Positions 12,295 to 23,801 are shown, counted from the stretch's first letter. The stretch is 64,000 nucleotides of DNA from Panaeolus papilionaceus (GCA_015501605.1 JADNRZ010000017.1:1054001-1118000); one strand, 5' to 3'. Notes: a model not told the origin generated them from the letters alone. Program-made: numbers and translations.

Positions 12295-14548
12295 ATAGAT
12301 TTAGATCATGGTTGTCTGATGGTCCTATTTTACTATACCATTTCAAATTGTTTGGTGTGGGGGGTGACCTGTGACCTCCCTGACAAATTTGTGTTCTTGT
12401 CAGATCAGGTGGGGACCTGTGACCATGTCATATTTCATTGGCAGGTTGGGTGTTCAGGTTTTGAACTGGTGATATGGTATGGCCATATTTGGCAGAACTT
12501 CTCACTCTCCCCTGACTACCCTAGGGAGTTCCTAGGGACTCATAAGACTCTCTACAGACTCTCTACAGACTTTTCACATATTTGCTCAAATTTACTTTTC
12601 TGACATCATAAGCCAAAGAGAGGTATACAGACTCCCTACAGACTCTCTACAGACTCCCTACCAAGTCAGTAGGGAGTCTGCATCAGCAAACCCTGGCTAT
12701 GCTATGTAGTGTTATGTAGTGCTGTAGTAAGGGTACCCATTTAGGTAGCATGCTCTCACAGATCTGTAGCACTACATAGCACTCCCTTCATGCTATGTAG
12801 TACTATAGAGTACTCTTAGGGTGCTACAGACCACTATGAAGTGTGTATCCAGATTCTGTAGAATAACCAAATGGCACTCAGAAAGCTCAGAAATCAGACT
12901 TGATAAACAAATAAAAGTTAGATAGAAAAAATTGTATTTTTCAAACTACATACAATACATTGAAAATATAAGCAGCTAATGTATCTATCAAAAACATGCA
13001 GTGTTGTCACAAATGAAAAGAACAGACTACATAAACAGAAAGAGACAGAGGGATGTTGAAAACTCAGAAACAGAGTCAGCAAAAGGAATTGTAGGAAAGA
13101 GAGGGACAGTTATCAATGCAACAATAGTTTGGGATGAAGAAGGGTAGGGAAAGAAGTGTAAATAGGGGAGGCAGGGAAGGGATATGTTGAATTGCTGTTC
13201 AGTTGAAATATAAGTAAAATAGAACAAGGACAGAAGCAAGAGAATGTACCAGCATCTCTCAAATCTGCCACCTTGTCACCAAATACCTGTCATATCTGTG
13301 AAACACTATTAAAACATTGTTAACAACATCCAATTTACCATCATGACATACAAATATACCATCTTATAGGACCACCTTTTAGTAGCAAAGCAAGTGAACC
13401 ATGTGAAGATGTTTTGGGACAGTGGTGGTTGAAGAGAAGAGTGTATGCACTTAGAATGTCAAACCACAAATGAATTTTCAACTGTATTTGTCATCATTTC
13501 ACACATGTGGTCCAAAGTGCCCAAAAAACAAAGTCACAAGTAAAATCAAACAATTTGGTTTCGTTACATAATCACCACATGATCACCACATGACTTGAAC
13601 TTGAACTAAGAACTTGAACTTCAGACTGTGTTGTGATATTTCAAAATAAGTCCTTGTAATGTAATATTAAGATATCATTTTTCATCTTTGTTTTTATTTC
13701 TATTATAATAGCTTATATTAAGTTAATGATTTAAATATTATTTGTAGTAGTCCACAATTATTAATTAGAACATGTATTTACAGCAGAAAGAGACCTACTC
13801 ATACAGTGACAGACAAAACCCTTTCAATGTTTTGCACTTTTGGAAAGAAGGATGAATAACTCAACAACCAGACAAGATAAAATCACGAAATTTTAAAGGT
13901 AGGTAGACTTGCATGTGAGGTATCCAAATATATACACATCATTATGTAATCATGATTTGTTCCTGTACAATAAATCATTTTATCACCTCACATCATTGAA
14001 AGGGTTTTGTCCCTCACTGTGCAATCATGTGATTTTGTTGATTATGAACAAATACAGCCAAATAAAATCACATGACTTGCTTCTAAATAGTATATATACT
14101 CAAGTACTTTACATCTCATGCCCTACAGAGTCTGTAGGGATTTACATGGATTACAGTTCCTACCAAATCAATGGGAGTCCCTAGGGACAGCAATAATCTG
14201 TAGGGAGTCCCTAGGGACTTTACAGCCATTTCAAGCCAAATATGACAATTAAATAGGAATAGAGAGTCAACTCCCTAGGGACTCCCTAGGGTACTCAGGG
14301 TAGAGTGTAAAGTACTTGTATTTGGTGATGACAAACCCCTGTGATCTGTAGGTAATCACTGATTCACCATCAACTCAACAATGATCACACCAAAATATGC
14401 CTTCATGTGAAGCCTCTACAGATGCGAAAAAGCTATATAAGGTCTCAAAAAAAAAGAATTGGATATAGTACATGGTCTTTTATTTATATGTAACTTTACT
14501 TTTGCTTAGAATCACATCCAAATTACACAAATAAATCATTTGTAAATA
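12295..14548. other. AT-rich intergenic DNA with repeated short motifs
   Basis: No gene recognised. The stretch is very AT-rich from about 12850. Short motifs built on CTACAGACTC and TAGGGAGTCCCTAGGGACT recur in two clusters (about 12520-12680 and 14120-14300) that bracket the region, and TGCTATGTAGTGCTATAG-like words recur at 12690-12830. This suggests remnants of one or more non-autonomous elements. Confidence 0.5.
13804..14019. repeat. MITE-like short inverted-repeat element
   Basis: A 26-bp inverted repeat at 13804-13829 (containing GACAAAACCCTTTCAATG) is matched at 13994-14019 by its reverse complement with two mismatches. The unit is 216 bp, has an AT-rich centre and no coding capacity. 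No convincing target-site duplication is visible, so the ends may be slightly off. Confidence 0.45.
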
Positions 14549-14894
14549 TCATACTTTATTACTTTTTAATAACTTAACCAGTTCCTCATACATCTCCAGT
14601 TGATCCTGAAGGTGGTGGATTCTCTCTTTGAGATCACTGCACCCCTCACAGCTTGGCTTTGTATATTTAGTGGATGAGAAGGCCTTGTTTTCTGAACCAC
14701 TTTGTGAACAAGAGCTAGTTAGCTTTAATTAGCAATAATTCTATAAAAGTTGAAAGCACAATGAACTCTTCTAGCTTGAGTATTCTCTTATCCAAGCTGA
14801 TCCTCCTTTCTAACCCAATAATGCTTTCAGCATTTGTTGTTTCAAGCCCATTTTCATCTGGTTCAAAGCATAATGCTAACTGAACCCACTTCAT
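14549..14894 (-). CDS. Small two-exon reading frame with coiled-coil C terminus, possible gene remnant
   Basis: Exons 14894-14767 and 14714-14549 join across a 52-nt GT-AG intron and give about 97 aa. The first exon reads MKWVQLALCFEPDENGLETT; the second contains SCEGCSDLKERI, a Leu/Ile-heptad-like HHLQDQLEMYEELVKLLKSN and a stop. Phase agreement and amphipathic composition argue for real coding. The ATG at 14894 may be internal to a longer gene. Family not recognised; in this context probably part of a decayed transposon gene. Confidence 0.4.
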
Positions 14895-15116
14895 GTTTGG
14901 CTGGGAAGAAAATCTTTGCTGTTTGTGAGTTTGTGGGCTTGGTGAAGGAGATTTGGGTCACTTCATGATGATGATGATGATGATAAGTGATGATAGGGAT
15001 AGGGGAACAAACAAGTAAAAGAAAAAAAATCAGAATTATGGATGAGTATTTGATGCACAACAATTTATAACATGTCAACACAGCATTGCAACAGCTAGAA
15101 AATGTGATTTGATTTA

Positions 15117-15722
15117 TTGAGTCCCAGATCTTCAGCCCTACAACCAGTTGTAATTGGAAATTCAAAAAAAAAAAAAAAAGTAAGAAGACAATTGAATGTT
15201 GCATTACCCATGTCTGAGTCCACAGACATGATGTCTTCATCTAAATATCTCAAGTTGTATCTGCCCTCACAATCAGCAAGCATTGTTGAGATGCTCAAGT
15301 TTCAATTACCACCACAATTGCCATCTGATACTCCACATTGCCTGGCCAAGCCTTTTATTTCCACATCTCCACCAACAACTGTCAGTCCACAGTCTGCAAT
15401 TCAACTTCCAACCCCTGCAGACAATGTTGTATTTGAGCTGTACCAAAGGGTCATTCAATTTGATGGTTCTGAGGTTGATGTTCAGTCAATCATCTGTCCC
15501 CAGGAAACCCAGACCCACACAAGATATCCTTTAGAGCTGGTTCTTTACTGGAACAAGATCATTGAATGCCAAAAGCATCAGAGCACATGGTCAAGAGTGG
15601 TCACTGGAGGACTTTACTCTAGCCCAAATGTTTCAGCTGAGCCTTGGCTTATCAGCTCAATTAAGTTTCTTACTAAAACTAGTAGAGAATGTTATTTTTG
15701 GTGTAAAATGAGGCTCAGCTGA
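15117..15722 (+). CDS. Hypothetical open frame, possible transposon-associated fragment
   Basis: An open frame of about 200 codons. The segment QFDGSEVDVQSIICPQET, followed by YPLELVLYWNKIIECQKHQS, faintly resembles the start of proteins carried by basidiomycete transposons with Ulp1-like proteases, but this is recognition from memory and weak. The last 40 codons run into a repeated TCAGCTGAG-rich tract and are probably not coding. The first codons are AT-rich and A-homopolymeric, so the true start is unclear. Confidence 0.3.
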   Translation: MSPRSSALQPVVIGNSKKKKKVRRQLNVALPMSESTDMMSSSKYLKLYLPSQSASIVEMLKFQLPPQLPSDTPHCLAKPFISTSPPTTVSPQSAIQLPTPADNVVFELYQRVIQFDGSEVDVQSIICPQETQTHTRYPLELVLYWNKIIECQKHQSTWSRVVTGGLYSSPNVSAEPWLISSIKFLTKTSRECYFWCKMRLS

Positions 15723-15905
15723 GGCTCAGTTGAGCTCTCTGCCAAAATTAACTGAGCCTCAGCAAAGTAAACTGAAACTAACAACTGAGGGCTCAGCTGA
15801 ATCTCAGCTTATTAGTTATAATTTTAATAGTCATGTAACTTATATTGACTATTTACCACCTGAGGCCCAGCTGAGGTTCAGCTGAGGTTCAGCTGAGCTG
15901 GTTAT
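15640..15905. repeat. Cluster of palindromic CTCAGCTGAG words
   Basis: At least eight copies of TCAGCTGA-centred words (for example AGGCTCAGCTGAGGCTCAG and AGGTTCAGCTGAGGTTCAG) lie within 270 bases, separated by AT-rich sequence. Each word is self-complementary, so the cluster could form hairpins. Function unknown. Confidence 0.5.
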
Positions 15906-16372
15906 TATTCTGCAATCTCTTAAATAGCAAGAGTACTGTCTTAATGTACTTAATATATTTCTGTATTTATTCATTCTATTGATACATGTAGATATTGATT
16001 TTCTGTGATTCACCTGTCTTCATTGCAATTACCTATATTTTTGTATTCTATTTTAGTCAGTTAGGTACTTTGGATTTTTTCTTCAGCTCTCTATTAGTAT
16101 CACAAATTCTACTCTTTTATCTCTTCCCTATCCTGTACCATCATCTCTCCTTGTAATATATACTGAACTATCACACTTGCTCTCTACTATCAAACAATAC
16201 CATCAAGCAACTCTCTTATACCTATCAAAGTTAGAGATCTACCATACCAACACCTTACCAAGCTTGAACTTTCAACATCCCTAACCAAGGAGTGGCTCTC
16301 TGACAATCACAAAGATGCTATGCTTCATGCTCTGGAGCGAGTACTAGAGACATCAGAAGAATATGCTGGGAA

Positions 16373-16930
16373 TGTTACATTGTCTTTTCCTTCCTCCTCT
16401 TTTCTCTATCTTATCTTGTACCATCACTCCTTCTTATCTTATCATCATGTACTATCATCTCTCTTTGTACTTGTAGATCGCCTTATCTCTCTTACCTTTT
16501 CCTTCTCACCCCACTTCTGTTCCCGCTGTCGCCCCACTCTTATCTCCTACCTCTGACTCATCTCCTTACTCATCTCTCTCACACTTATGACTCATTCCTT
16601 ATTGTATTCTCATGCTCACTCTGTTATGACTCCTATTCTGACTCATGGACTTCACACCTTATCTACTTGGTGTTTACACGCACAGCCTCTTAGATAGCTA
16701 TATAAACCCTGTAGTTTATACCCTTGTTCTTTAGCTAGTTCTTTAACTTTGAATAGAACAACAACTTCTACAACGATCTTACTCTTCTTACTCTCTTCTA
16801 AGACAATACCAGCATAGCATGCATACGCAGTGGCATTCTTAGAATGATACTCAAACTCTATCGCACGACCGAACCGACTCCAACTAGCTCAAAGGCCTTA
16901 ACCGCAAGTGCCTGTCGGGCTACTGTAACA
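16373..16930 (+). repeat. 5' LTR of an old Ty3/Gypsy element
   Basis: Starts TGTTAC and ends TGTAACA. Read on the minus strand it matches the LTRs of the younger copy at 18340 and 25527; the shared stretch AAGGCCTTAACCGCAAGTGC near the 3' end is clear. It is about 558 bp and diverged. A TATA-like CTATATAAAC lies at about 16698. The matching 3' LTR is absent from the window because the element is cut off at 27585. Confidence 0.75.
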
Positions 16931-18339
16931 AAAGAACTAGCTGCCCCAAAGTACACCGTCCGTAGTTTACGAGACGGCACCCCTCATACAAAACAGCAAC
17001 CCAGAAGAAGAAAACCAGCACCAAACCATGATCAGGAACCTCCAGCCAAGCCAACTCCCCTGTATCGACTAGCAGCAGAGGATTACGATTCCCTATCAGA
17101 AAGAAGAAACCTTGGGGAAAACTAGAAACGTCCAAGAAAGAACAACAGAAGACCAACAAACCCCTCTCCGAACCAGACCCAGAAACCAAACAAGAATCCC
17201 AGACCAACGAACAAGAAGAACTTGACACTCCTGTATCACCCAGTGAACCGAAAGAATCCCCGGAAACTCCAGAACTGACTGAAACCACGAAAAAACCAGA
17301 AGAAATCCCAGAGACACCAGAAGAACCCTTGAAAGAACCTGAACAACCCCTTGACATTTCTCTTGCCCTCAGCCAACCAATTGAACCATACAACCCCAGA
17401 GAACTGGACTACACTATCACCAGAACCCCAGTCTTTAGCACCGAAATCCCTTCATTCTCTACCAGTATGGCAACTGCAACTCTCACTCAGCCCCCAGGAG
17501 GCCGCTCTGCCTCTTCTTCAAGACCTGGAGGAGCTGTCCAAGATCGTTCCCAGAGAGGACTCTCGGGACCACCTGGAGGAGACCCTCAACCTGAAATCGA
17601 CGATGAAGGACAAGGCGACCCCGATCCTTCAGGTAACCCTGACCCCGGTAATGGCCCACAAGATGATCCAGCTGCAGAAGCATTCAAAAACGCCCTGAAG
17701 AAAGAAGTCAACCTTGGTGCGCCCGAGAAGTTCACAGGAGACCGCACCAAGACCAAACATTTCATCACTGAATGCCAATCCTATCTCCACATCAATTGAC
17801 ACATCTACAGCAACAGTGACCTAAAGATTGCCTTTGTCTTGTCATACTTTGCTGAAGGACCAAAGGGAGATAGAGAAGCAATGGATTGGAAACACTGCTT
17901 TCTCGCTGGGAAGTTTGATGAAGCCCAAAGAAACAGGACCACAGTCTCCTATGGAAGGTTCCAAGACTTCCTTTGAAAATTTAATGAAGACTTCGCTCCA
18001 TGACTTGGACACGACCATGCAAGGAAAGATCTCAAGAACATCCAACAAGAAGGGAATGTCAAATCACACAACACTGCCTTCAAGAACCTCATGATCACTG
18101 CAGGCTATGCCTTCCCTCACACCGACCCTGACAATGACCTCGATCTGATGGAAGACCTGCTGATCAGAATCTATCAAGACTCCCTTAAGAAACTGATCTT
18201 GGACAGAATTTGCAACAATGGATACAACCCCTACACCCTGAAGGAGTGGATGGACTGAGCAGCCAAAGTGGATGCCCATTGGAGGGAATCTTTCCCTTTC
18301 CCATTCAACAAGAAACCAGCCAAACGCTTCACCTCTAAC
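16931..18339 (+). pseudogene. gag of the old Ty3/Gypsy copy, left part (broken by nested insertion)
   Basis: An acidic Pro/Glu-rich leader region (about 17100-17460) is followed by a likely gag ATG at 17467 (MATATLTQPPGG, aligning with the start of the younger gag). Then comes the capsid-like region, with APEKFTGDRTKTKHFITECQ matching the younger copy. One frame stays open to 18339 except for TGA at 17797, 17974, 18001 and 18256. At 18256 the sister copy has Arg (WMNRAAQ against WMD-stop-AAK), so CGA to TGA is the simplest change; the other three also fit. The frame resumes at 26124 on the far side of the nested element. Confidence 0.82.
18335..18339. other. Target-site duplication CTAAC, left copy
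   Basis: CTAAC directly precedes the TGTTAC end of the nested element and recurs at 26119-26123 directly after its GTAACA end. Five bases is the usual duplication length for Ty3/Gypsy integrases. Confidence 0.9.
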
Positions 18340-18931
18340 TGTTACAGTAGCTCAACGGGCGCTTGCAGTTAAGGCCTTAGAGCTTGGTCAGGTCGGTCGG
18401 AGAAGTCGGGTTTGATATTCTGATCAGAATATAAGTTCGAGTTATCGTACTAAGAATGCCACTTCAAGAGTCGCTCAATGGTATTGTCTTAGTAGAGAGC
18501 GAGTTGAGAAAGAAGCAGTAGAAGTTATCGTTCTATTGTAGTTAAAGAACTAGCTAAAGAACATGGGTATAGCTACTGGGTTTATATAGGTATTACAGGC
18601 GGTCTGTGCGCGAAGGGATATGAGTCTGTATGAGTAGAGATAACAAGTCAGAGGAAGTATGACTAGTAGAAAGAGTCATAAGTAAGAAGGAAGAGTAAGT
18701 ATGAGTCGGGGATGAGTCAAATAGGAGTCAGAGGAAAGATGAGTCAAAGGTAGGACCGAGATAAGATAATGGTGGATCATGTGGTGAAAGATAAGATAAG
18801 TGGTCACGTGACAAAAGATAAGATAAGGTCACGTGGAAGAAAAAGGGAAGAAAGTAAAGAAAAGATGAACGAGATATAAGTACATAGAGAGATGATGGTA
18901 CACTAGTAGGTAATAGGAGAAAGTCGTAACA
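18340..18931 (-). repeat. 3' LTR of nested Ty3/Gypsy element
   Basis: 592 bp, bounded by TGTTAC and GTAACA, collinear without gaps with 25527-26118. A TATA-like box (TATATAAA on the minus strand) lies at 18581-18588. Confidence 0.95.
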
Positions 18932-18962
18932 TTACCCCCGTATCAAGCCTGAATGTCCTCAT

Positions 18963-20084
18963 TCAGGTGCAAAGGTTATGGTCGGCATCGGCGCCCATGT
19001 CATCGTCGTAGTAGCCGCCGTAAAAGTCTTCAGAGGTGTCTTCCCATTTGGAGTCATGGGTGACTCTAAATTTGCCGCTTCCTTTGTTCCAGTTGCAGCG
19101 GTGTTTCTTGTCCCATTCGATGTCTTCTTTGTAGGGTTGAAGGCGGTCCCAAGGGTTGGAAGAAGTAGAGGAGGAGGTCGACGAGACCTTTTTCTTGCCC
19201 TTCTTCGCACTTTTATTTGCAAGGTGTTGGGGGCAGCTGAGCGCAAGGTGTCCGGCTCCGTGTTTTCCGCAGCTCCAACATTTGTTATGGGGGCAATTTT
19301 CCCGGAAATGGTCGAGGTTGGGGCACTTTCGACAGAGGTTGAGTCCTCGTTTCATGAGTACGAGGGTATTTGCTTTGGTTTGGGGGTCGAGGTTGTCAAG
19401 GGTAGAGGAAGGGGAGCGGAGAGCGAGCGTTTCGAGGGACAGGGCTTGAGGAGAGGCTATGGTATAGTCAAAGTAGAACCCTTTATTTTTAGGGAATTTG
19501 TAGACCCCGTTAGGTTTCTCGTTGGCATACTTCTTCCTTTGTTCGTCGATGAGGGAGATGATGCTGAGTCGGTAGTCAGGATTGTTGAGGTGTTCTTGGC
19601 AGAACTGCTCAAACTTGTTGTAGCCGACTTCCCATAGTTTGGACACAGCTTCTTTATGAGCTTTTATTTGAGAGTTGAGACTGATAACGGTTTCGAGGTG
19701 ATTAGAGATGATGGTGTCCATGTCGCGGATGGGGTCGAGATGCTTTTCGTTGAAAGGCAATTTCCAGTTGAGGGCGTCGTAGTCTTCTTTGGTGCGGAAT
19801 ATGTCTACGAATTCTTGGAAAGTGATGGTAGTGCTCGAGCAAATGGAGCTAGGAGCGTCGGAATGGAGAGGGGAGGACATATTTGGGGAAAACGTTGGTG
19901 GTTCGGTAAAAGACCCTTGTGAGGGGGGGAGGATGTGGACGGATTTGGGAGAAGTTGATTTAGAAGAAGGTTCTTCTTTGGCGATGAGTTTAAGGAAATC
20001 CGAGAGAAATTTCTCTTGTTCTTGGGGAGTGGCAGAGGTAGGGGTGGTTTTGAAAGAAGCAGAGGAAGAGGAGAAAGAAGGCAT
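18963..20084 (-). CDS. Third ORF of the Gypsy element: zinc-knuckle protein downstream of pol
   Basis: An uninterrupted 373-aa frame between pol and the 3' LTR. It has a Ser/Thr/Pro-rich N terminus (1-85), a mixed alpha-helical segment (about 90-210, including FQEFVDIFRTKEDYDALNWK), and two zinc knuckles: CRKCPNLDHFRENC (a perfect CX2CX4HX4C) and CWSCGKHGAGHLALSC (CX2CX6HX4C). A Lys/Ser-rich linker and an acidic Tyr/Asp-rich C terminus follow. It lies in the same frame as pol: only the pol TGA at 20133-20135 and 16 open codons separate them. The usual Ty3/Gypsy layout has no such gene and gag already has its own knuckle, so this could be a second nucleic-acid-binding or Gag-like protein, or a Pol C-terminal extension. 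Function unknown; I do not recognise a named family. Confidence 0.75.
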   Translation of the reverse strand: MPSFSSSSASFKTTPTSATPQEQEKFLSDFLKLIAKEEPSSKSTSPKSVHILPPSQGSFTEPPTFSPNMSSPLHSDAPSSICSSTTITFQEFVDIFRTKEDYDALNWKLPFNEKHLDPIRDMDTIISNHLETVISLNSQIKAHKEAVSKLWEVGYNKFEQFCQEHLNNPDYRLSIISLIDEQRKKYANEKPNGVYKFPKNKGFYFDYTIASPQALSLETLALRSPSSTLDNLDPQTKANTLVLMKRGLNLCRKCPNLDHFRENCPHNKCWSCGKHGAGHLALSCPQHLANKSAKKGKKKVSSTSSSTSSNPWDRLQPYKEDIEWDKKHRCNWNKGSGKFRVTHDSKWEDTSEDFYGGYYDDDMGADADHNLCT

Positions 20085-20132
20085 GTTAATTTGAAGTGGC
20101 GTTGAAAGGTAGCGAATTTGCTGAGGGAGAAA

Positions 20133-23100
20133 TCAAAGTTTGTGTCTTCTTTTATATTGTTGTAAGATATCAGGGGTGTTGGCTAGATCTTTTTCGGGGA
20201 CCCAGAGATCTGACATTGAGTCATAGCCTTTCCAGGATACATAATATTGCCTTTTTGGTGGTTTCCCTTTGTGTTTCTGAATGCGCTCCACTTCGTATTC
20301 TTCTTCTCCTTCGATAAGGTCAGGCGGTGGTTGAGGGAAATTTGGACCATGTTCGGGAGTTTCGTTGTATGGGGAGAGAAGGGTGGCATGGAAGACGTCA
20401 TGGATTTTCCAGTGGGGTGGGAGAGTGAGACGATAGGTTACTGGTCCCAGTATTTCGGAAATGGGAAAAGGTCCTTCGCGTTTGGTGGAAATTTTCTTAT
20501 TATGTCCGGTCTTGAGATTTCTAGCATCGAGCCATACTTTTTGTCCGAGTTTGAATGGAGTGAAAGGGTGCTTGCTGTTGTTGATCATTCTGTTTCTGGC
20601 GAATGTGTGAGCGGCGATGGCTTCTTGGCGCATGTTGAGAAGAGAAGCAAGTTTCTTATCAACAGTAGGAAACACTGTGTGCTCGAAAGCGATCGGAATT
20701 TGAGTGGGGTTGGTTCCTAGCATTAATTCGAATGGGGAGTGGCGGCGATCAGAGTGTCGGCAATAGTTATGAGTGAATTCGAGCGTAGGTAATGCGTCTG
20801 GCCAGGATTCAGGGTTATTGATGCAGTAAATGGATAAGTAGGTCTCGATTTCTTGATTGTAGTGTTCAGTGGTTCTGTCAGTTTGGGGGTGATAAGCAGT
20901 GGATAGTTTAGATTCGATGTTGAGGAGTTTTAGGAGTTCTTTGAAGGCTTGGGCAGCGAATCTGGGGTCGCGATCGGAAGTAATAGAGTCTGGGAGACCG
21001 AAACGTTTGTAGAGATTGTCAAGTAAGAGTTTGGCGACTCCTTCAGAGGTAATAGTTTTCGTGCAAGGTAGGAGAATTACCCCCTTTGTAAGGCTGTGGT
21101 CCACCACAGATAGGATTGAGTCATAATTGGACGAGGGTGGTAGGTCGGTGATCAAATCCATGGAGGTCTGGGCGAAGGGTTTCAGGGATTTAGGAGCAGG
21201 AATGGGAATTAGAGTGGGTTTTGTCGGGTTCCGGTTAATCTTAAATTGCTGACAGATGGCGCAGCCTTTGACGTAAGATTTGACGAACTGTCGCATTCCA
21301 GGCCACCAGTGAGCGGTGGAGATAGAGTTGAACGTTTCAAGCTCTCCGGGGTGTCCGGCGGAGATAGTGTTGTGGAAATGCATAACAATAGATCTTCGGA
21401 GGTTGTCGTCTTTAGGAACGTAAACCTTATCTTTATAGAACAATAGCTTTCCGTGGTCTCCTTCTTCGAAGGACCAATCGTTTAGGGTGGTTCCGGAGGT
21501 AGCATTAGTGTTCTGCAATAGGGTTTCCAGAGCTTCCATGGCGTTTTTGTCCAATGGTTTGGCATTAGCAATTTGTTTCTGAAGTTCCATATCAATGAGG
21601 TTAATGAATAGTAAGTCTGGGAGCATGGTAATGTCTGTGTTTTCTTCGTTGGCTCCTTCGGGGATAAGGTTGGGTCTTCGTGAGAGTGCATCGGATTGAA
21701 TCATTTTATGACCTGGGGTGTGGACTAGTTCGATGTCGAATTCGGATAGGATGAGGAACCATCGTGCTTGTCTTTGGTTAAGGTTCTGTGGGGAACGCCA
21801 ATACGTGAGATTTTTATGGTCTGAGAGTATGGTGGTCGTGTGAGGTGATCCTTGGATGTAGTGTTTCCATTCTTCTAGTGCTCGGATGATCGCGAGAAGT
21901 TCTCTGTCGAAGATTTGATAATTTTGTTCGGCTGGAGAGAATGATCGGGATAGGAAACATATGGGGTGGCGTTTTCCGTTGGAATCGGTTTGAGTAAGGA
22001 CAGCACCATAAGCGTATTGAGAGGCGTCTGCTTCGATCTGGAAAGGTTTATTTAGATCGGGCATAGCGAGTACTGGTTCTCGGCTGAATCGGTCCTTAAG
22101 GTTGTCGAATGCAGCTTGATGAACTTCGGTCCAAATAAAGGGTTTATCTTTACGGAGTAGATCGTTTAATGGTCGCGCGATGTCAGAGTAGTGACAAATG
22201 AATTTTCGATAGAAGTTTCCAAAGCCCAAGAACGATCAGACTTGTTTGAGGGTTTTAGGTGCTGGCCAATCTTTGATTCCTGCGAGTTTGGCAGGGTCCA
22301 TGGAGATCTTGTTGTGTTCGATGATGAATCCTAGGTAGGCGATTTTGGTTTTATGGAATTCACATTTTTCTGGTTTCAGGTATAGGTCGTTTTCTTTCAT
22401 GATCTGGAGTACTTCTTTGGAGTATTTCTCTAGATCTTCTTCGTTGGTGGCGTAGATCAAAACGTCGTCCATATAAATGATGATGTAACCATTTTCGACT
22501 TGAGTAATGAAGATGTTGTCCATCATGGACTGGAACGTTGCCGGGGAATTGCAGAGGCCAAAGAACATGACGAGGGGTTCGAAGAGGCCATATTTAGTTT
22601 TGAAGGCAGCCTTCCATTCATCTCCTTTCTTGATGCAGACGTTGTTGTATCCCCAACAGATATCAAGTTTGGTGAAAAACTTGGCTCCACGGAGTTTATC
22701 CATGAGATCAGTCACAAGCGGTAAGGGATAGGCGTTTTTGACAGTTCCTTCGTTTAGATGTCGGTAGTCTTGGCATGGTCGAAGTTTTCCGTCCTTCTTG
22801 GCGACATAGAAGAATCCGGACGCTTGTGGTGAGTTACTTTCCTGAATCGTACCTTTTTCCTTGTGTTCTTCGATGAACTTCTTGGTTGCTTTGTCTTCTG
22901 CTGGATTTAGAGGGTAAATCTTGGTAGACTTGGGAACGAAATCGGGTTTGAGCTTAATTTCGTGATCCCAAGGTTTATTGGCTGGCAGGGTTGAGGACGC
23001 TTCTTCGCTGAAGACAGAGATCCAGGGATGATATTGAGGGGGAATTAATTCCAGAGGGTCGACGTTGTCAGATTCTTTGTTAAACTTCTGGGCGAAGGCT

Positions 23101-23801
23101 TGGGAATGAGTCAGGGTGGTGTTGATCCAGATGTTTTCGGTTTCTTCAGTTGGTCCTCCCTCGATGTAGGAGATAACCAGGTCGTTGGTCGTGGTTTCAG
23201 AGGTTTGTTTTGTGGTTGCGTTTTCTCCAAGCATTTTCTTTACTTGAAGTTCCAGGTTCGCTATAGCGAATTCGTCGATGATAATAGAATCGGTGGGGTC
23301 CCAATCGGGTATCGGGTTCAATGTTTCGGTCCGAGCAAGATCTTGGTCAGGTTCTTCGATTATCGGGGATCACCAGTTCAGGGAAGCATTCTTCCAGTCG
23401 ATCTTGGGGTTCGTTTCTTGCAGCCAAGGTAGTCCTAATATAATCTTCTGCCTTCCTAGCCCAGTTACTAGGAGGTTCGTCTTCTTGATCTTATCGTAGA
23501 TCTTCATATTTACAGTTGTTCGGTGGGTAATGGTCCCAGTCTTGTTCGGGGTCCCATCAATGTTTCGTACTCGGATCGGGGTTTTAAGAGGGGTAAGAGG
23601 GAGTTTAAGAGATTTTGCGAATGATTGGTCGATAAAGATGCCTGCAGCTCCGGAGTCGAGGAGTGCATGAGAAGAAATGGGTTCGGCAGTTCTCAGTTGT
23701 TCACACTCGATAGTCACAGGGACAGAAAATGATTCATTGTGAGCTATTAAAGCGGAACATACTGATACATGGGGTTTTGACGTCAATCCAAAACCCTTCA
23801 G
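20133..23801 (-). pseudogene. pol: pol polyprotein of the nested Gypsy element (protease-RT-RNaseH-integrase-chromodomain)
   Basis: One frame, -1 relative to gag and overlapping its stop, open except for TGA at 23370-23372 and 22236-22238. Domains in order: retropepsin with LLDSGAAGIFIDQ; reverse transcriptase with YMDDVLIYA (about 22460-22480); RNase H with EADASQYAYGAVLTQ; integrase with an HHCC zinc region (H and CAICQQF) and DDE core (SMDLITDLPPSSNYDSI, SITSDRDPRF, YHPQTDRTTEHYNQEIE); and a C-terminal chromodomain (EEYEVERIQKHKGKPPKRQY then YVSWKGY). The stops replace Arg: KQV-stop-SFLGFGNFYRKF is normally KQVRSFLGF, and the older copy has NWRTP where this one has NW-stop-SP. Chromodomains steer chromoviral integrase to heterochromatin. 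Confidence 0.93.

Noticed and set aside
20133..22238. Idea that TGA is reassigned or programmed readthrough in this genome
   Set aside because: Host genes here (VAS1, PTC7, hydrophobin-like) contain no internal TGA, and PTC7, VAS1 and the hydrophobin-like gene end in TAA. CpG decay explains the transposon TGAs more simply. Readthrough at the pol-ORF3 junction alone remains possible.
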